Positions 46,699 through 55,028 of a stretch of 64,000 nucleotides of DNA are shown one piece after another (positions within the stretch are counted from its first letter, which is position 1; each line of letters opens with the position of its first letter). Location of the stretch: positions 1 through 64,000 of the forward strand of contig JAGNJW010000013.1 in the NCBI GenBank assembly GCA_018000455.1, read 5' to 3'. Below the pieces are notes generated by a model. The model searched no databases. It was not told the DNA's origin and saw only the letters and a program-made list of their open reading frames with translations. Position numbers and translations under genes: made by a program. This DNA is from Acidobacteriota bacterium. Its GTDB lineage: Bacteria > Acidobacteriota > Vicinamibacteria > Vicinamibacterales > UBA2999.

Positions 46699-49600
46699 AT
46701 GCCGCATCCGCCCTCCTCCAAAGCCACCTCAGCGATTCGCCCGGTCGGCAAGCTGATGGCAGCCAACCGGTCGGAGATTGCCGTACGCATCTTCCGCGCC
46801 GGCAACGAGCTGGCCATGCGCACGGTGGCGATCTACGCGCAGGAAGATCGCTTCTGCATCCACCGCTACAAGGCCGACGAGTCGTACCAGGTCGGCCACG
46901 GCAAAGGGCCCGTGGCCGCCTACCTCGATATCGAATCGATCGTCGGCGTCGCGAAAGACAAGGGCGTCGGTGCCGTGCACCCGGGCTACGGCTTCCTGTC
47001 GGAGAACGCTGCCTTCGCCCGGGCCGTCGAGCAGGCGGGGATGGTGTGGGTCGGGCCGCGGCCCGAGCTGCTCGAGACGATGGGCGACAAGACCGCCGCC
47101 CGCGCGCTCGCGACGCGACTCGGCGTGCCGACGCTGCCAGGCACCGAGGAGCCGGTCACCGGTCGCGAGGCGGCGCTCCAGGTAGCCACGTCGATCGGCT
47201 TCCCGCTCATCATCAAGGCGGCGTTCGGCGGCGGCGGGCGCGGCATGCGCGTCGTGAATGCGGCCGCCGACCTCGTGCCGCTCCTCGACGAGGCGCAGGG
47301 CGAAGCCGAGCGCGCCTTCGGCAATCCGGCCGTGTTCCTCGAGAAGTACATCCCGCGCGCCAAGCACATCGAGGTGCAGATCCTTGGCGACCGGCACGGC
47401 AACGTCATCCACCTCCACGAGCGCGACTGCTCGGTGCAGCGCCGCCACCAGAAAGTGATCGAGGTGGCGCCGAGCTACGGCCTGCCCGAGGCCGTGGTGG
47501 GAGAACTGTGTGACGCCGCCGTGCGCATGGCGCGCGAGGTGCGCTACGACAACGCCGGCACGATCGAGTTCCTCTACGACCTCGACCGCCACGAGTGGTT
47601 CTTCATCGAGATGAACCCGCGGATTCAAGTCGAGCACACCGTCACTGAGGTCATCACCGGCCTCGACCTGGTGCGCGCGCAGATTCTCATCGCCCAGGGG
47701 CACGCGCTCCATTCGACGGAAGTCGGCATGCCGCGACAGGCCGACGTACCGCGCAACGGCTACGCCATCCAGTGCCGGATCACGACCGAGGATCCGGATA
47801 ACAAGTTCATCCCCGACTACGGCCGCCTGCTGGCCTACCGATCGCCGGGCGGCTTCGGCATTCGCCTCGATGGCGGGATGGGCTACTCGGGCGCCGTCAT
47901 CACGCCCTTCTACGACTCGATGCTGGTGAAGCTGGTCGCCAGCGGCCAGACCTACGACATCGCGCTCCGCAGAAGTCACCGCGGGCTGTCGGAGTTCCGC
48001 ATCCGCGGCGTGAAGACCAACATCCCGTTTCTCGAGAACGTCATCGCGCATCCCCTGTTCCGCAGCGGCCAGGCGACGACGACGCTCATCGACACCTCGC
48101 CCGAGCTCTTCCGCTTCACGCCGCGGCGCGATCGCGCCTCGAAGCTGCTCAACTTCCTCGGCCAGGTCGTCGTGAACGGCAACCAGCACGCCAAGGGCTA
48201 CCGCCCGGCCGGCGTGCTGGCGCCGACCACGCCGCCGCCCCACGACCATCGCCTCACGGCGCCGCCCGGCACGCGCCAGCGACTGCTCGAGCTCGGTCCG
48301 AAGCGCTTCGCCGAATGGACGGCCGCCGAAACGCGCCTGCTCGTCACCGACACCACCTTCCGCGACGCGCATCAGTCGCTCATGGCGACGCGCGTGCGCA
48401 CTTTCGACATGCTGGCCTGCGCCGACACGGTGGCGCACGGACTGCCGGAGCTGTTCTCCCTCGAGATGTGGGGCGGCGCCACCTTCGACACGGCGATGCG
48501 ATTCCTGAGCGAGGATCCGTGGGACCGGCTGCGCGCGCTCAGGGCGCGCGTGCCCAACATCTGCTTCCAGATGCTGTTCCGCGGCGCCAACGCCGTCGGC
48601 TACACGAACTACCCCGACGCGGTCGTGGCCGGCTTCGTGCGACACGCGGCCAAGAGCGGCATGGACATCTTCCGCATCTTCGACTCGCTGAACTACCTGC
48701 CTAGCCTGCGGGTGGCGATGGAGGCCGTGCAGGGCACGCACGCCGTCTGCGAAGCGGCGCTCTGCTACACCGGCGACATCCTCGACGAGCGGCGCGACAA
48801 GTACTCCCTCAAGTACTACGTGCGCCTCGCCAAGGAGCTCGAACGGATGGGGGCGCACATCCTCGCCATCAAGGACATGGCGGGCCTGTGCCGGCCCTAT
48901 GCCGCACACAAGCTGGTCACGACCCTCAAGGCAGAAGTGGGCGTGCCCATCCACTTCCACACGCACGACACGAGCGGCATCAACTCCGCCTCGGTCCTCA
49001 GGGCCGCCGATGCCGGCGTGGATGTGGTCGACCTGGCCATCGCCTCGATGAGCGGCAGCACGTCGCAGCCGAACCTCAACTCGCTGGCGGCGGCCCTGCG
49101 CCACACGCCGCGCGACACCGGGCTCGACAGCGACACGCTCGAGCGGCTCTCGGACTACTGGGGTCAGGTGCGCGCCCACTACGCGCCGTTCGACAGCGCG
49201 CCCCGCTCGGGCAGCGCCGAGGTCTACCTGCACGAGATGCCGGGCGGGCAGTACACGAATCTTCGGGAACAGGCCGCCGCGATGGGTGTGACGAGCCGCT
49301 GGCCCGAGATCGCCCGCACCTATGCCGAGGTGAACCTCCTGTTCGGCGACATCGTCAAGGTGACGCCGTCGTCGAAGGTGGTGGGCGACATGGCGCTCTT
49401 CCTCTTCACGAAGGGCATCCGGCCGGCCGACATCGTCAACATCGAACCGGGCTCGATGCCGTTTCCCGAGAGCGTGATCGACATGCTGAGCGGCGGACTC
49501 GGCTGGCCCGAGGGCGGCTGGCCCGACGAGGTGTCGCGGGTGGTGCTCGGCGAGGCGCCTCACGCCGAGGCCCGTGCCCGTTACGCGGCGGCGTTGGCCC

Positions 49601-50220
49601 ACCCCGAGGCGGTGTCGGGCCCTGCGGGTTCGCTCGAGTCACTGCGCGCCGACGTGGCGGCGGCGCTCAAGCGCGCGCCGAGTGACGACGAGCTGTACTC
49701 GCATCTGATGTATCCGCAGGTCCATGCCGCGTATGTAAAGCACCGGCGGGAGTTCGGCGACGTCAGCGTGCTGCCGACGCCGGCGTTTTTCTATGGTCTG
49801 ACCCCCGGTGAGGAGATCCAGGTGGAGATCGAGGAGGGCAAGACCCTCATCATCCGCCTGGTGGCCGTGGGGGCACCCGACAAAGATGGCCGCCGCACCG
49901 TGCGCTACGAGCTCAACGGCATGGCGCGCGACACCTTCATCGTCGACAAGGGCGTGGCGCCGAAAGCGAAGGCCCGCCCGAAGGCCGATCTGGCCGATAT
50001 CACGCAGGTGGCTGCGCCGATTCCCGGACTCGTCGCCACGCTCACCGCGTCGGTCGGCGCCAAGGTGTCCAAGGGCGACCGGCTGCTGATGATGGAAGCG
50101 ATGAAGATGCAGACCACCGTGTACGCGCCGTGTGACGGCGTGGTGGCGGAACTGCACGTCGCGCTTGGCGACACGGTGGAAGCCAAGGACCTGCTCGTGA
50201 GGTTGCGCCCGGCGAGCTGA
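46699..50220 (+). CDS. pyc: Pyruvate carboxylase
   Basis: The protein (1173 residues) has the full single-chain layout. The biotin carboxylase (about 15-470) shows HPGYGFLSENAAFARA, the ATP-binding GGGGRGM and EMNPRIQVEHTVTE. The carboxyltransferase begins near 550 with TDTTFRDAHQSLMATRVRT and carries the metal-site HFHTHDTSG. The C-terminal biotinyl domain has MMEAMKMQ, with the biotin Lys near residue 1136. It converts pyruvate, bicarbonate and ATP to oxaloacetate in the cytoplasm. Length is normal. The ATG at 46699 lies 5 nt after the permease stop, without a strong ribosome binding site. Confidence 0.95.
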   Translation: MPHPPSSKATSAIRPVGKLMAANRSEIAVRIFRAGNELAMRTVAIYAQEDRFCIHRYKADESYQVGHGKGPVAAYLDIESIVGVAKDKGVGAVHPGYGFLSENAAFARAVEQAGMVWVGPRPELLETMGDKTAARALATRLGVPTLPGTEEPVTGREAALQVATSIGFPLIIKAAFGGGGRGMRVVNAAADLVPLLDEAQGEAERAFGNPAVFLEKYIPRAKHIEVQILGDRHGNVIHLHERDCSVQRRHQKVIEVAPSYGLPEAVVGELCDAAVRMAREVRYDNAGTIEFLYDLDRHEWFFIEMNPRIQVEHTVTEVITGLDLVRAQILIAQGHALHSTEVGMPRQADVPRNGYAIQCRITTEDPDNKFIPDYGRLLAYRSPGGFGIRLDGGMGYSGAVITPFYDSMLVKLVASGQTYDIALRRSHRGLSEFRIRGVKTNIPFLENVIAHPLFRSGQATTTLIDTSPELFRFTPRRDRASKLLNFLGQVVVNGNQHAKGYRPAGVLAPTTPPPHDHRLTAPPGTRQRLLELGPKRFAEWTAAETRLLVTDTTFRDAHQSLMATRVRTFDMLACADTVAHGLPELFSLEMWGGATFDTAMRFLSEDPWDRLRALRARVPNICFQMLFRGANAVGYTNYPDAVVAGFVRHAAKSGMDIFRIFDSLNYLPSLRVAMEAVQGTHAVCEAALCYTGDILDERRDKYSLKYYVRLAKELERMGAHILAIKDMAGLCRPYAAHKLVTTLKAEVGVPIHFHTHDTSGINSASVLRAADAGVDVVDLAIASMSGSTSQPNLNSLAAALRHTPRDTGLDSDTLERLSDYWGQVRAHYAPFDSAPRSGSAEVYLHEMPGGQYTNLREQAAAMGVTSRWPEIARTYAEVNLLFGDIVKVTPSSKVVGDMALFLFTKGIRPADIVNIEPGSMPFPESVIDMLSGGLGWPEGGWPDEVSRVVLGEAPHAEARARYAAALAHPEAVSGPAGSLESLRADVAAALKRAPSDDELYSHLMYPQVHAAYVKHRREFGDVSVLPTPAFFYGLTPGEEIQVEIEEGKTLIIRLVAVGAPDKDGRRTVRYELNGMARDTFIVDKGVAPKAKARPKADLADITQVAAPIPGLVATLTASVGAKVSKGDRLLMMEAMKMQTTVYAPCDGVVAELHVALGDTVEAKDLLVRLRPAS

Positions 50221-50226
50221 GCGGCT

Positions 50227-50550
50227 TCAGCCCTCGTCGGGCTGCGCCTGTATGGCCCGCCAGGCCGCGGGCGTGCTAAGAAGCCGCACGCCCATGCCGC
50301 CTTTGCTCGTCATCACGAACGCCGGCGGCACGCGGCGCGTGCGCATGACCCGCCCATCGAGTTGCAGCGTCTCGCCGCCGGGCACCGATACTTCGACGCG
50401 GACGGCCGAGCCAGGCGGCAGGATCGAATTGGTCGCGATGTAGATGCCGCGGGCCGAGATGTCGGTGATGAGACCCATCTTCTCGGGCTTCCCGGCGCCG
50501 AAGCGCACGGGCAGCCGGGTCTTCCGGCGCTGACGTCCCCGCTTTTCCAT
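50227..50550 (-). CDS. PilZ domain protein (c-di-GMP receptor candidate)
   Basis: The 107-residue protein has the c-di-GMP motif RRKTR (RxxxR) at residues 8-12. The second motif TDISARGIYI (D/NxSxxG) follows about 25 residues later, then the PilZ barrel (LPPGSAVRVEVSVPGGE). Binding is therefore plausible. It is cytoplasmic, single-domain and of unknown output. I start at the ATG at 50550 with GAGG upstream; the frame is open further upstream but not protein-like. It converges with pyruvate carboxylase, 6 bp away. The 50551-50819 gap shows no recognisable feature. Confidence 0.85.
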   Translation of the reverse strand: MEKRGRQRRKTRLPVRFGAGKPEKMGLITDISARGIYIATNSILPPGSAVRVEVSVPGGETLQLDGRVMRTRRVPPAFVMTSKGGMGVRLLSTPAAWRAIQAQPDEG

Positions 50551-50819
50551 CGCGTCTGCCCTCACGCCGCGAGCACTGGCCGCGCGGTCAATGACGAATT
50601 CGGTGCCTCCGTCGAGAGCACGATTCGTGCCCGATAGTGATCGCGGGCAACCCCGTGCGAAGTCGACTGGACGCCGAGAGAACGTAGCGGCGGCTGCCAC
50701 CCGGACCAGGCGTCAAGGCCGCAGATTCGGCGACGAGTGTCTGGCCTTGGCCAGAACTCGCGGCTCCCTCCGACTTGCCGCCGGCGCTACCCGCCGCTGA
50801 GGAGCGCTAGGCAGCCGGC

Positions 50820-52379
50820 TCAGCTGGGATCGATCAAGACGCCAGGGTTCAGCCGCCAGCCGGGGTCGAAACAGCGCTTGGCGGCGCGCATTGTCTCGAG
50901 GGTCGAGGCGTCGTACTGCACTGGCAGGAAGTGCTTCTTGATGCGGCCGATGCCGTGTTCGGCCGAGACGCAGCCCCCACGGGCCACGACGGCCGTGGCG
51001 AACTCGGCGTAGATGGCCTTGGCCGCCGTCAGCTCGCGGTCGTCGCGCGGCAGGATGTTCACGTGGAAGTGGTTGTTGCCGGCGTGACCGAAGACGGCAT
51101 AGTCGAGGCCGGCCTGGTTGAGACGCGACGTGTAGAGGTCGTAGACCCAGCGAAGGTCCTTGTCCTGCACCGCCATGTCGGTGGCGATCTTGTGCAGCGT
51201 CGGATGCTCCTCGCGGCGCCGCGCAATGGTGGCGTTGATCCGTTCCGGCACGGCGTGGCGGAAGACGCGGATGTCGCCGAGCACCTGATCGTCGATGCCG
51301 GCCAGCCCGGCCGCTTCGTCGCCGCCGGCCGCCGTCACGTGCTGCAGCACCCGCTCGATCGTGGTCTCGAGGCCCGCCTCATCGTCGTAGCCGAACTCGG
51401 CAAACACCGAGCAGCTCCGTGCCGGCGCCTGCGCCAGCACGCGCCCCACCTCGGGCTTGCCGGTCTCGCGGGCCAGTTCGTGGGAACGCGCGTCGAGGAA
51501 CTCGATGGCGGTCGGGCGGAGCGCGCGGTCGCCGCGCAGCGCTTCGACCAGGTCGAAGGCCTGAGCGGGCTGGGCCAGGCACTGCAGGAAGGCCAGCCGC
51601 GGCTCCGTCGCCGGCGCCAGGCGCAGGATCACTTCGCTGACGATGCCGAGCGTGCCTTCGCTGCCGACGAAGAGATCGAGGATGTCTCCGCCGGGCGAGA
51701 AGCCGTAGCCGATGGAGTTCTTGGTGTGCGGCTTCGGGATGGCCGGCAGATGCGCGGTACGCCGCTCGTCGCCGTCGACGAGCGTGACGGCGTCGCCCTC
51801 GGCGCGGTGGGCGCCACGGCGCAGCTCGAGCGTGCGGCCCGAGGCAAGCTCCACGGTCAGCCCTTCGACCCAGTCGCGCGTCGCTCCGAAACGGAAAGCG
51901 CGCGAGCCGGCGGCGTTGGTCGCCACCATGCCGCCGAGCGAGGCGCCCGCTTCGGTGGGGTCGAGCGGCAGCGTCCAGCCGGGCGCGCGGGCGGCAAGCT
52001 GCGTCTGCAGCTCACGCAGCGTCGTGCCGGCCAGTACGCGTACCACGGGTGGGGTCGACTGCAAGTCGAGGTCGACGATGCCGCCGAGGCGCGCCACCGA
52101 GACCAGGTGCGTGGAGGGGTCCGGCACGGCGCCTCCGGCCACGCCCGTACGGGCGCCACTCACAGTCACCCGGTGTCGTTCGGCCGCGTGCCAGGTGAGC
52201 ACCTGTCGCAGTTGGGCCAGCGTGACAGGCTCGGCCACCGAGGCCACGCCAGTGGCGGACAGGCGTGATTCGTCGTGCAGCAGCTCACCGACCTCGGCTG
52301 CAGGCGGCGCCACGCGCACCGACGCCGGAACGGCGGTGACCGGCCCCGTTAGATCGTGCGCTTCGAGATGGTGGCCCAC
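50820..52379 (-). CDS. FAD-linked oxidoreductase, GlcD / D-2-hydroxyglutarate dehydrogenase-like
   Basis: The 519-residue protein has a PCMH-type FAD-binding domain (VTVSGARTGVAGGAV, GWTLPLDPTEAGASLGGMVA, LFVGSEGTLGIVSEV) and a C-terminal FAD-oxidase domain with the metal/substrate motif GHAGNNHFHVNI and CVSAEHGIGRIKK. It oxidises a D-2-hydroxyacid. Its GTG start shares one base with the TAG of serA, so the two genes are translationally coupled. Since SerA enzymes can make D-2-hydroxyglutarate, a D-2-hydroxyglutarate dehydrogenase role is likely (inference). D-lactate or glycolate are alternatives. Confidence 0.85.
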   Translation of the reverse strand: MGHHLEAHDLTGPVTAVPASVRVAPPAAEVGELLHDESRLSATGVASVAEPVTLAQLRQVLTWHAAERHRVTVSGARTGVAGGAVPDPSTHLVSVARLGGIVDLDLQSTPPVVRVLAGTTLRELQTQLAARAPGWTLPLDPTEAGASLGGMVATNAAGSRAFRFGATRDWVEGLTVELASGRTLELRRGAHRAEGDAVTLVDGDERRTAHLPAIPKPHTKNSIGYGFSPGGDILDLFVGSEGTLGIVSEVILRLAPATEPRLAFLQCLAQPAQAFDLVEALRGDRALRPTAIEFLDARSHELARETGKPEVGRVLAQAPARSCSVFAEFGYDDEAGLETTIERVLQHVTAAGGDEAAGLAGIDDQVLGDIRVFRHAVPERINATIARRREEHPTLHKIATDMAVQDKDLRWVYDLYTSRLNQAGLDYAVFGHAGNNHFHVNILPRDDRELTAAKAIYAEFATAVVARGGCVSAEHGIGRIKKHFLPVQYDASTLETMRAAKRCFDPGWRLNPGVLIDPS

Positions 52380-53605
52380 TAGTAGAGGATACGCGTGCGC
52401 ACGTTCATCGGCAGGGCCGAGATGCGGGTATGCACTTCATCGGAGAGTTCGCGGTTCACGTCCATCACGAGGTAGCCCACGTCGCTCATGGTGGCCAGCT
52501 GCTGCGCCTCGATATTGGCACCCACCTCCGACATGATGTTGTTGACCGCGGCCAGCACTCCGGGAACGTTCTGGTGGATGTTCAGGATGCGGTGCGTCCC
52601 GGGCATCGAGGGCGGGTTCACTTGCGGAAAGTTCACTGCGCTTTCTGTCGAACCGCGGTCGACGAACTCGCTGAGCGCGTACGCCACTTCGAGCCCGATG
52701 CTGCGCTGCGCCTCTTCGGTGTTGCCGCCAACGTGTGGCGTCAGAATGACGTTCGGCAGATCACCGAAGCCGACGTCGAACTCCGCCACCGTGGGCGTGG
52801 GCTCCTTCGGGAAGACATCGAGCGCCGCACCGCCGAGATGGCCACTCTCGAGCGCCGAACGTAGTGCCTCCACGTCGACGACCCGGCCGCGCGACAGGTT
52901 CAGCAGGTAGGCGCCCGCTCGCATGCGCGCCAGTTGCGGTGGGCCGATCATGGCGACGGTGCGCGGCGTTTCGGGCACGTGCAGCGACACGAAGTCGGCG
53001 GCGGCGAGCAGGTCATCGAGAGCGGCGACGGGACGGGCGAGACCGAGCGGCAGCTTCTTGACGATGTCGTGAAACAGCACGCGGATGCCGAAGGCCTCGG
53101 CGAGCAGGCCGACCTGCTGCCCGATGTGCCCGTAGCCAACGATGCCGATCGTGCGTCCGCGGACCTCGTGCGCGCCGGCGAGCGACTTGTCCCACCGGCG
53201 CTGGTGCAACCAGGCGCTCTTGTCGCCGAGGCGCCGGGCCAACGCGATCATGGCACCGAGCGTGAGCTCGGCCACGCTGCGGGTCGAGGCATGCGGCGCG
53301 TTGAAGACCGGGATCCCGAGGCGCGCCGCGTCGTGAGTCGCGACCTGGTCGGTGCCGACCGAAAAGCAGCCGATGGCCAGCATCCGTCCGGCATGGCTGA
53401 GGTGCTCCTCACGCACCTTCGTGCGCGAGCGGACGCCGAGAACATGCGAGGCGGCCACGACCTGCCGCAGCTCGTCGCCTTCGAGCGCCACGGGAATGAC
53501 TTCGACTGAATAGCCCCGCTCGGTCAGGGCTTCGGCGGCGGACGGGTGGACGTTTTCGAGCAGAGAGATGCGGATGCGGTTTCTGGGAAACGACGTGTCG
53601 GCCAT
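52379..53605 (-). CDS. serA: D-3-phosphoglycerate dehydrogenase (SerA type) with C-terminal ACT domain
   Basis: The protein (408 residues from the ATG at 53605) is a 2-hydroxyacid dehydrogenase: an N-terminal substrate domain, the NAD motif TIGIVGYGHIGQQVG, the catalytic Arg in LLNLSRGRVVDV, the Glu in DVFPKEPTP, and the His in ILTPHVGGNTEEAQ. The C-terminal ACT domain (about 335-408) is the serine feedback site. It catalyses the first step of serine synthesis. Length equals the E. coli-type SerA. A GTG at 53629 is an alternative start; neither start has a clear ribosome binding site. It is coupled to the downstream flavoprotein gene. Confidence 0.9.
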   Translation of the reverse strand: MADTSFPRNRIRISLLENVHPSAAEALTERGYSVEVIPVALEGDELRQVVAASHVLGVRSRTKVREEHLSHAGRMLAIGCFSVGTDQVATHDAARLGIPVFNAPHASTRSVAELTLGAMIALARRLGDKSAWLHQRRWDKSLAGAHEVRGRTIGIVGYGHIGQQVGLLAEAFGIRVLFHDIVKKLPLGLARPVAALDDLLAAADFVSLHVPETPRTVAMIGPPQLARMRAGAYLLNLSRGRVVDVEALRSALESGHLGGAALDVFPKEPTPTVAEFDVGFGDLPNVILTPHVGGNTEEAQRSIGLEVAYALSEFVDRGSTESAVNFPQVNPPSMPGTHRILNIHQNVPGVLAAVNNIMSEVGANIEAQQLATMSDVGYLVMDVNRELSDEVHTRISALPMNVRTRILY

Positions 53606-53640
53606 GAACGGAATCGATCTTGGTGGCACGGCCGTGGGGC

Positions 53641-53666
53641 GGGGCCCCTTGGCGGCCCGGGCCGCC
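53641..53666 (-). repeat. GC-palindromes in the serA 5' region
   Basis: GGGGCCCC (53641-53648) is followed by the perfect 16-bp palindrome GGCGGCCCGGGCCGCC (53651-53666), all within the likely serA leader. Stable RNA structure next to the start codon is expected. It may attenuate or modulate serA expression, but no known riboswitch was recognised. Confidence 0.45.
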
Positions 53667-53745
53667 CGCCTTCACAGCGGGCCGTGCGCAGGCCCAGGAC
53701 ACCACCAAGACTCTCCGTGCTGAAAGGGGGGCTTAGTTGATGACC

Positions 53746-53782
53746 TCTACTCTGTTCACAGTAGACAATATATCGTGTCTAC
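53746..53782 (+). promoter_or_regulatory. Tandem operator-like palindromes before the pentein hydrolase gene
   Basis: Two inverted repeats share a half-site. CTACTCTG-TT-CACAGTAG spans 53747-53764, and GTAGACA-N8-TGTCTAC spans 53761-53782. Half-sites TCTAC/GTAGA therefore occur three times at regular spacing (53746, 53761, 53778). The AT-rich centre ATATATCG is unusual in this GC-rich DNA. This is typical of a dimeric repressor operator over a promoter; BlaI/PadR-like regulators bind comparable TAC-GTA palindromes, but none is encoded nearby. Confidence 0.5.
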
Positions 53783-53831
53783 CTGGGCTTCGGCGTCTGA
53801 ATCCACGGGTGGACCTCGCGGCTTTACCGGA

Positions 53832-55013
53832 ATGAATCCTCAGCTATCTCGTCGAACGATACACCTGCTGGTCATCGCCGCCACGTCGACGCTGTGGTTG
53901 CAGGGCGCTCCGGCCGCTGATGGCGGCGGCCCCACGCCAGCGGTTCAGGTGCGGCCCGAGTACGAGCGCGCGCTGAGGAGCGTCTACCTCTCGGTGCCCA
54001 GCCGCTTCCGCGACCCGCGCCAGGCGGCCGCTCCCGATCGCCACATCGAGTTCGTGCGAGCCGCTTACTCCGAGCTCATCGCCGCGCTGCCGGCCTACAC
54101 GAGCATCGACCTCGCGGTGGCCGACAGCGACCAGGACGGGGTGGCCGGCCATCTGCGCTCGGTGGCCGCTACGCGGCCCTTCCGCACGCACGTGGTCGAG
54201 CAGCGGCACGCCGAACTCGACATGTGGGCGCAGGACCTGGGCGAACCTATCATCGTCGCCGGCGAGGCCCGGTTCCTCGTGCCGATGTCGCTCGACGAGA
54301 ACGTTTCCTACAACGGCGAACTCGCCGGTTCGCGCCGGCGCGTGGCCCACCGCGTGTTCCCCAATCGCACCGTCGATGCCGACTTCGTCTTCGAGGGCGG
54401 CAACCTGGCCTTCGACCAGGTCGGCGACGGCACGCGGGTCTTCATCGGCTACAACGACGTGCTGCTCACCATCGAGACCTACCGGCGGCGGGGACGCTCG
54501 CTCGACACCGCCGGCGTCGCGCAGATGGTCGCCGCCGATTTCGGCGGCGCCGAGGTCGTCGTGGTTGGGCGCTCGCAGCAGAGCCCGCTCCTCTTCCACC
54601 TCGACCAGGCCTTCATTCTGCTCGGGAGCAACGTGGCGGTCGTCAACCGCATCGTCGGACCGCCCTCACGCGAACAGCGACAGCTCGAAGACACCCGGAT
54701 GCAGCTCGAACGGCTCGGCTACCGCACGATCGCCATCGATCACACGCAGTCCGATGTCGAGACCTACCGGATCTCCACCAATGCGGTGCCGTTCGTCGAT
54801 GCCCAGACGGGCCGGAAGACGATTCTCTTCCCGGTGTTCCCGGGGGAAGTGAAGAGCGCGCCGCAGGGTCGCCTCACGCGCGACCACCTGACCGGCAAGT
54901 CGCTGGCGGCCTACAAGGCCTACGAGGCCGCCGGCTACCTGCCGGTGCCGATTCGCGACTTCGCCCACGCCGTGGGCGGCAACACCCACTGCATCACCAA
55001 CGTCCTCGACTGA
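53832..55013 (+). CDS. Exported pentein-fold hydrolase (agmatine/arginine deiminase superfamily)
   Basis: The protein (393 residues from the ATG at 53832) has an N-terminal hydrophobic signal (HLLVIAATSTLWLQGAPA). The pentein pattern of agmatine/peptidylarginine deiminases follows in order: MWAQDLGEPI, FEGGNLAFD, the His-x-Asp in LLFHLDQAF, and the nucleophile Cys near 387 in GGNTHCITNVLD. This set hydrolyses or transfers guanidino groups. The overall sequence is far from standard agmatine deiminase, so the substrate is open. An upstream in-frame GTG at 53775 is an alternative start. It is controlled by the palindromic region just upstream. Confidence 0.75.
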   Translation: MNPQLSRRTIHLLVIAATSTLWLQGAPAADGGGPTPAVQVRPEYERALRSVYLSVPSRFRDPRQAAAPDRHIEFVRAAYSELIAALPAYTSIDLAVADSDQDGVAGHLRSVAATRPFRTHVVEQRHAELDMWAQDLGEPIIVAGEARFLVPMSLDENVSYNGELAGSRRRVAHRVFPNRTVDADFVFEGGNLAFDQVGDGTRVFIGYNDVLLTIETYRRRGRSLDTAGVAQMVAADFGGAEVVVVGRSQQSPLLFHLDQAFILLGSNVAVVNRIVGPPSREQRQLEDTRMQLERLGYRTIAIDHTQSDVETYRISTNAVPFVDAQTGRKTILFPVFPGEVKSAPQGRLTRDHLTGKSLAAYKAYEAAGYLPVPIRDFAHAVGGNTHCITNVLD

Positions 55014-55028
55014 GGCCGCACGAGGCTG

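Noticed and set aside
46729-49602. Minus-strand open frame of 957 codons opposite pyruvate carboxylase
   Set aside because: It lies fully within a clear pyc gene, and its composition (Arg/His/Val-rich, no motifs) marks it as an antisense shadow.
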